Source: Pegea sp. RAD2-039 (lineage: Eukaryota; Chordata; Thaliacea; Salpida; Salpidae). From it: a DNA stretch of 64,000 nt. The position numbers and the translations under genes were made by a program. The notes under the pieces were generated by a model. It was not told the DNA's origin, ran no database searches, and saw only the letters and a list, made by a program, of their open reading frames with translations. How positions within the stretch are numbered: position 1 is the first letter of the stretch; each line of letters opens with the position of its first letter. The stretch spans positions 434,001 through 498,000 of the forward strand of contig JAQGEQ010000170.1 of assembly GCA_034620365.1 (NCBI GenBank), written 5' to 3'. Positions 61,132-64,000 of this stretch are shown here, piece by piece.

Positions 61132-63910
61132 TCAATTGCATACTGATATTCGATCAGTGCTATTACACTTCTTACAGTCCACATAACAACACCAATGGAA
61201 AGTACAATGACAATCTTCTTGCCTTGATTGAATAAAGCTTTTGTATTCTCTTCGACAGCACATACTTGAGCAACTGTTTGGTTGAGATGATGGTAATGAA
61301 TCGTTACAAAGGCGTCCATGGGTTCCATGGACAGTTATGGAAGGGTTTGGTAAGCAAAAAGAAGGCGAATCTTCATAAAAAACCATCACATTTTTGTTCC
61401 ATTGCTTAATGTCCAAAATGTCTCTTCTCTGATTTTGATTAATATATAATGAATTAACAGGATCTGATCGACGGCTGTTTGAATTTCTGTGGAATAATAA
61501 TTGATTTTTAAACATAAATAATTGTATTTTCTAATTGAGCCTTTTGTTCAATTGTTTATTTCATTTGAAAATTTTAATTTCATTTTGATTTAACTTTTTC
61601 ATAAATTGGTTTCAAGTATTCACGAATAATTTTATTTATCTGGACAATCCAATAAATCGACCCAATAAAAGTTATTATTCCATCTTCAGCCCTTAAAAGC
61701 TTTTTGTAGAAACATATTTCTTAGATATTCAATCAAATTCATTTTGAGAACTTAAAGATAGTTTTTCAATATTAATGTAAAAGACATCATTTACAGAAAC
61801 TCACTTTATTTTATTATCTACAACCATAATAATCTAAATAATGATAATAATAATAATCTAAACTTATCAAAGTTGAAAATATTCTAGTCAACTATCGTTC
61901 AAATCAGTTTCCAGAAAAAGCTAATTTCGTAAAGACTTTCACATTGACAGCACAAAGTGCATTTGAAAAACGTGATGACTGTTGGTTAAATTTAGGCAAA
62001 GCTCTCGTATTCAGAGATTTGTCAGGTCGTATGCCTCGGGTCATACTTTGTATTACATTCCGAAGTCTTTTTGCAACTTTTAAAAGCCTTCACAGTAATC
62101 GCTTAAGTCAAGACAATATTTTGTGGCTAAACCCCCCCCCCTTCTCTTGTCCACAATGTTTGAAAGCGGAAGTAGCTACGTCATCGACATCTAATTTCTT
62201 TAGTGAACACAGATATACACTGATAAACTGTAAGAATTTTGAATATTCCGATTAAGTTTACTTCCCTATGAGTTAAAGGTTGAATTTATAGAACCAATGA
62301 GATTTAAGGATGTTTTTGTCTTTTAGGTCAAAGTGAAGACGAACAAACTGTTCAAGCTGTTTGTACATTGATGAAAACCAAGAAGGTCGACTTTTAATAA
62401 CAGTTCTGTACCGCTCTCAACTTCATCAAATAATAACTTTCATTTTAAAACAAGTTTCTATTCATTTTTTGTGGTTAATATGTCATTTCAATTTAAGATT
62501 TTTATTGTAAAGTGTCTCACATTTGAGACTATTTATATCTGAATATTAATTTTTCTATAATTGAAACAAAATGATTTGAAAAATAAAATGCAAGTTTGTA
62601 TTTTTGACTTTTGTAAAATTTTATCCATCCTATATTGGCAAAACTATTTTGTGTTCAATCACTTTGTAGGGTAAATGAAAATACATGGCATGAAACCCAA
62701 AACAAAAAGAAATAGGATTAATTGAAACCCCCTTTTTCATTTTCGCAATAAACTTGAAAAGCACAGCCTTCTAATCATAAGACTTTCAAATGTAAGCAAT
62801 GAAATGTAAGAGCTTATATATATTGCAAAAGTTTAAAAGATTTTAACTAAAATTTACATTTACTTAAATTCCTGTTAATTACGTATACATCAACATTTTG
62901 AATTGTTGTTGTGAGAAAGTCGTTGTTAAAAATCAACTGTTTCAAAAGTATCCGTTTCTTGATCTCAGAATATCTTTTTTCCTTTTATATTTTTGTTGAA
63001 ATCATTGTTGATATTATTTTAAAACTTTAATCACAAACAGCTTTAGTTGTAAATTGTTTCAAACTTACGAAATATTAAGCAGGAAGGCACTTCGGTATTT
63101 CATCTTCAAAGTCTCAGCAACTTTTCGAAAATCTGGCGTTTGTTCCCAGCAGGACTGCTGACCACAACTTCCAGAGGGTCCATGACATTTGCAGCTATTC
63201 CTCATATTATGAGCAACTGCCTGTGGTGATTTGTAAATTACTTTTCTATATGATTCAAATAGTTAAATGAATTTATTAAACTATTGATGAAGTATTCTAA
63301 TCTGACCCAACTTGTCATTCAGTGATTTGTTTAAATCTTTCACGGAAACATGAAATTCAATATTCTAAATATTCAAACATTTTCTATCACTTAATTGATC
63401 AATTTTTTCGTTTATTGAATAAATAAATTTATTTCTATAAACATTTAGAGCAAATTTATTCTATTCTTGGGTGGCTTAAAATCGATGCTGATGTTTATAA
63501 CATCCACACAGACAGCTACAAAGTAGAAGTCACAGCAACTTAATCGTTTAAACGAAGTTTATACGATTTAAAATTATTTGTTTTTATACTGCAAAGCTTG
63601 TTATCAATAAACCTTATCTTTTGATGGCTTTTTCGTCGGCTTATTATAATTTGAGAGAATTATTCTACAAAATAACAAACTTTTCGTACCAAACGTCCAA
63701 CGCGGTTGTTATGCTTGCGAATTTTGGCCAGTAAATCGACGGAGTCGTCGGTGAAGTCGAGAAACTTTGCTGAAAATTCCATACCAAAGTTCACGTTGTG
63801 GTCACAGCCAGAATTCTGGAACACCTCATTTATTTCCTGTTTGGTCTGCCTCTCTTGTTTTTTATGTTTTTTCTGAAAGCCGCAACGAAAGTTTGATTTC
63901 AAATTTAAAT
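61132..63910 (-). CDS. WNT10: Wnt ligand, Wnt10-like, 3' part (gene continues past the window edge)
   Basis: Wnts are secreted, lipid-modified ligands for Frizzled/LRP receptors. Three minus-strand exons are visible: about 63900 (or 63872)-63681, 63220-63069 and 61486-61132, with phases 0 and 2 matching; the 5' exons lie beyond 64000. Family marks: GCDHNVNFGMEFSAKFLDF and HNNRVGRLVRK, the thumb hairpin CKCHGPSGSC that bears the acylated Ser in Wnts, SCWEQTPDFRKVAE, VMVFYEDSPSFC, HGTHGRLCNDS, the Cys-rich CHCTFHWCCYVDCKKC and the terminal ISVCN. HNNRVGR, FYEDSPSFC and CHCxFHWCCYV favour Wnt10 over other subfamilies, by memory of the family. Two usually invariant spots have changed: WxWGGC reads VFQNSGC, and CCGRGY reads CCRREY. 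Confidence 0.85.
61865..62590 (+). other. Unidentified coding-like segment nested in a Wnt intron
   Basis: On the plus strand, opposite to Wnt and inside its last intron, an open frame runs from about 61864 to 62255. It reads SKLIKVENILVNYRSNQFPE, TFTLTAQSAFEKRDDCW, NLGKALVFRDLSGRM and PPPFSCPQCLKAE. Its composition is much less AT-rich than the flanks. It includes a run of 10 C at 62132-62141. After a CTTTTAG acceptor at about 62327, a second piece reads SEDEQTVQAVCTLMKTKKV and stops near 62398; AATAAA follows near 62584. This looks like the 3' exons of a gene or of an inserted copy. I do not recognise the protein, and no 5' exon was found. Confidence 0.4.
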
Positions 63911-64000
63911 AAATTTTTGTGAATAGTATTTACTGTTAGAAATTGCCTCAACAAATTACATAATTTGTTTTCAAGTAAATCTAAACTTTTGATTACTTGA

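Overview
The window looks like nuclear DNA of an invertebrate animal, most likely a tunicate. That is an inference. It rests on roughly 70% A+T, many introns of only 46-56 bases beside much longer ones, and chordate-type genes: SCUBE with its CUB domain, amphiphysin, cordon-bleu, a Wnt10-like gene and MFSD9. Nothing bacterial is present.

Layout. 1-5450: a broken CR1/Jockey-type LINE on the + strand. 5468-11582: a same-direction array (- strand) of one intact intronless CDK5 gene and three decayed copies. 15378-19697: a 15-exon amphiphysin/BIN gene (+), packed with the palindrome TGACGTCA. 20190-20600: a tRNA-Ser-derived SINE. 20828-22310: four-exon mitochondrial long-chain acyl-CoA dehydrogenase (-). 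26158-26613: intronless myosin essential light chain (-). 30185-43570: 20-exon SCUBE gene (-). 46327-49764: seven-exon MFSD9-like transporter (-). 52574-56830: 14-exon cordon-bleu family gene (-). 61132 to about 63900: the 3' three exons of a Wnt gene, best matched to Wnt10 (-), whose 5' part lies beyond the window.

The genes do not form a pathway and look like an ordinary animal gene neighbourhood. The complete spliced models for ACADL, SCUBE, MFSD9, COBL and amphiphysin close in frame at every junction, giving 430, 953, 420, 661 and about 732 residues. I deduced all exon boundaries by eye from GT/AG, phase and family similarity; no transcript data were available.

The observations most worth a second look are: 19 exact TGACGTCA palindromes in 4 kb of one gene, in exons and introns, all exonic ones in the same codon phase; a patchwork CDK5 pseudogene whose 3' half is nearly identical to the intact gene while its 5' half is highly diverged; coding-like islands of unknown identity at 46.0-46.3 kb, 60.1 kb and 61.9-62.4 kb; and a cordon-bleu protein with no recognisable WH2 actin-binding motif.
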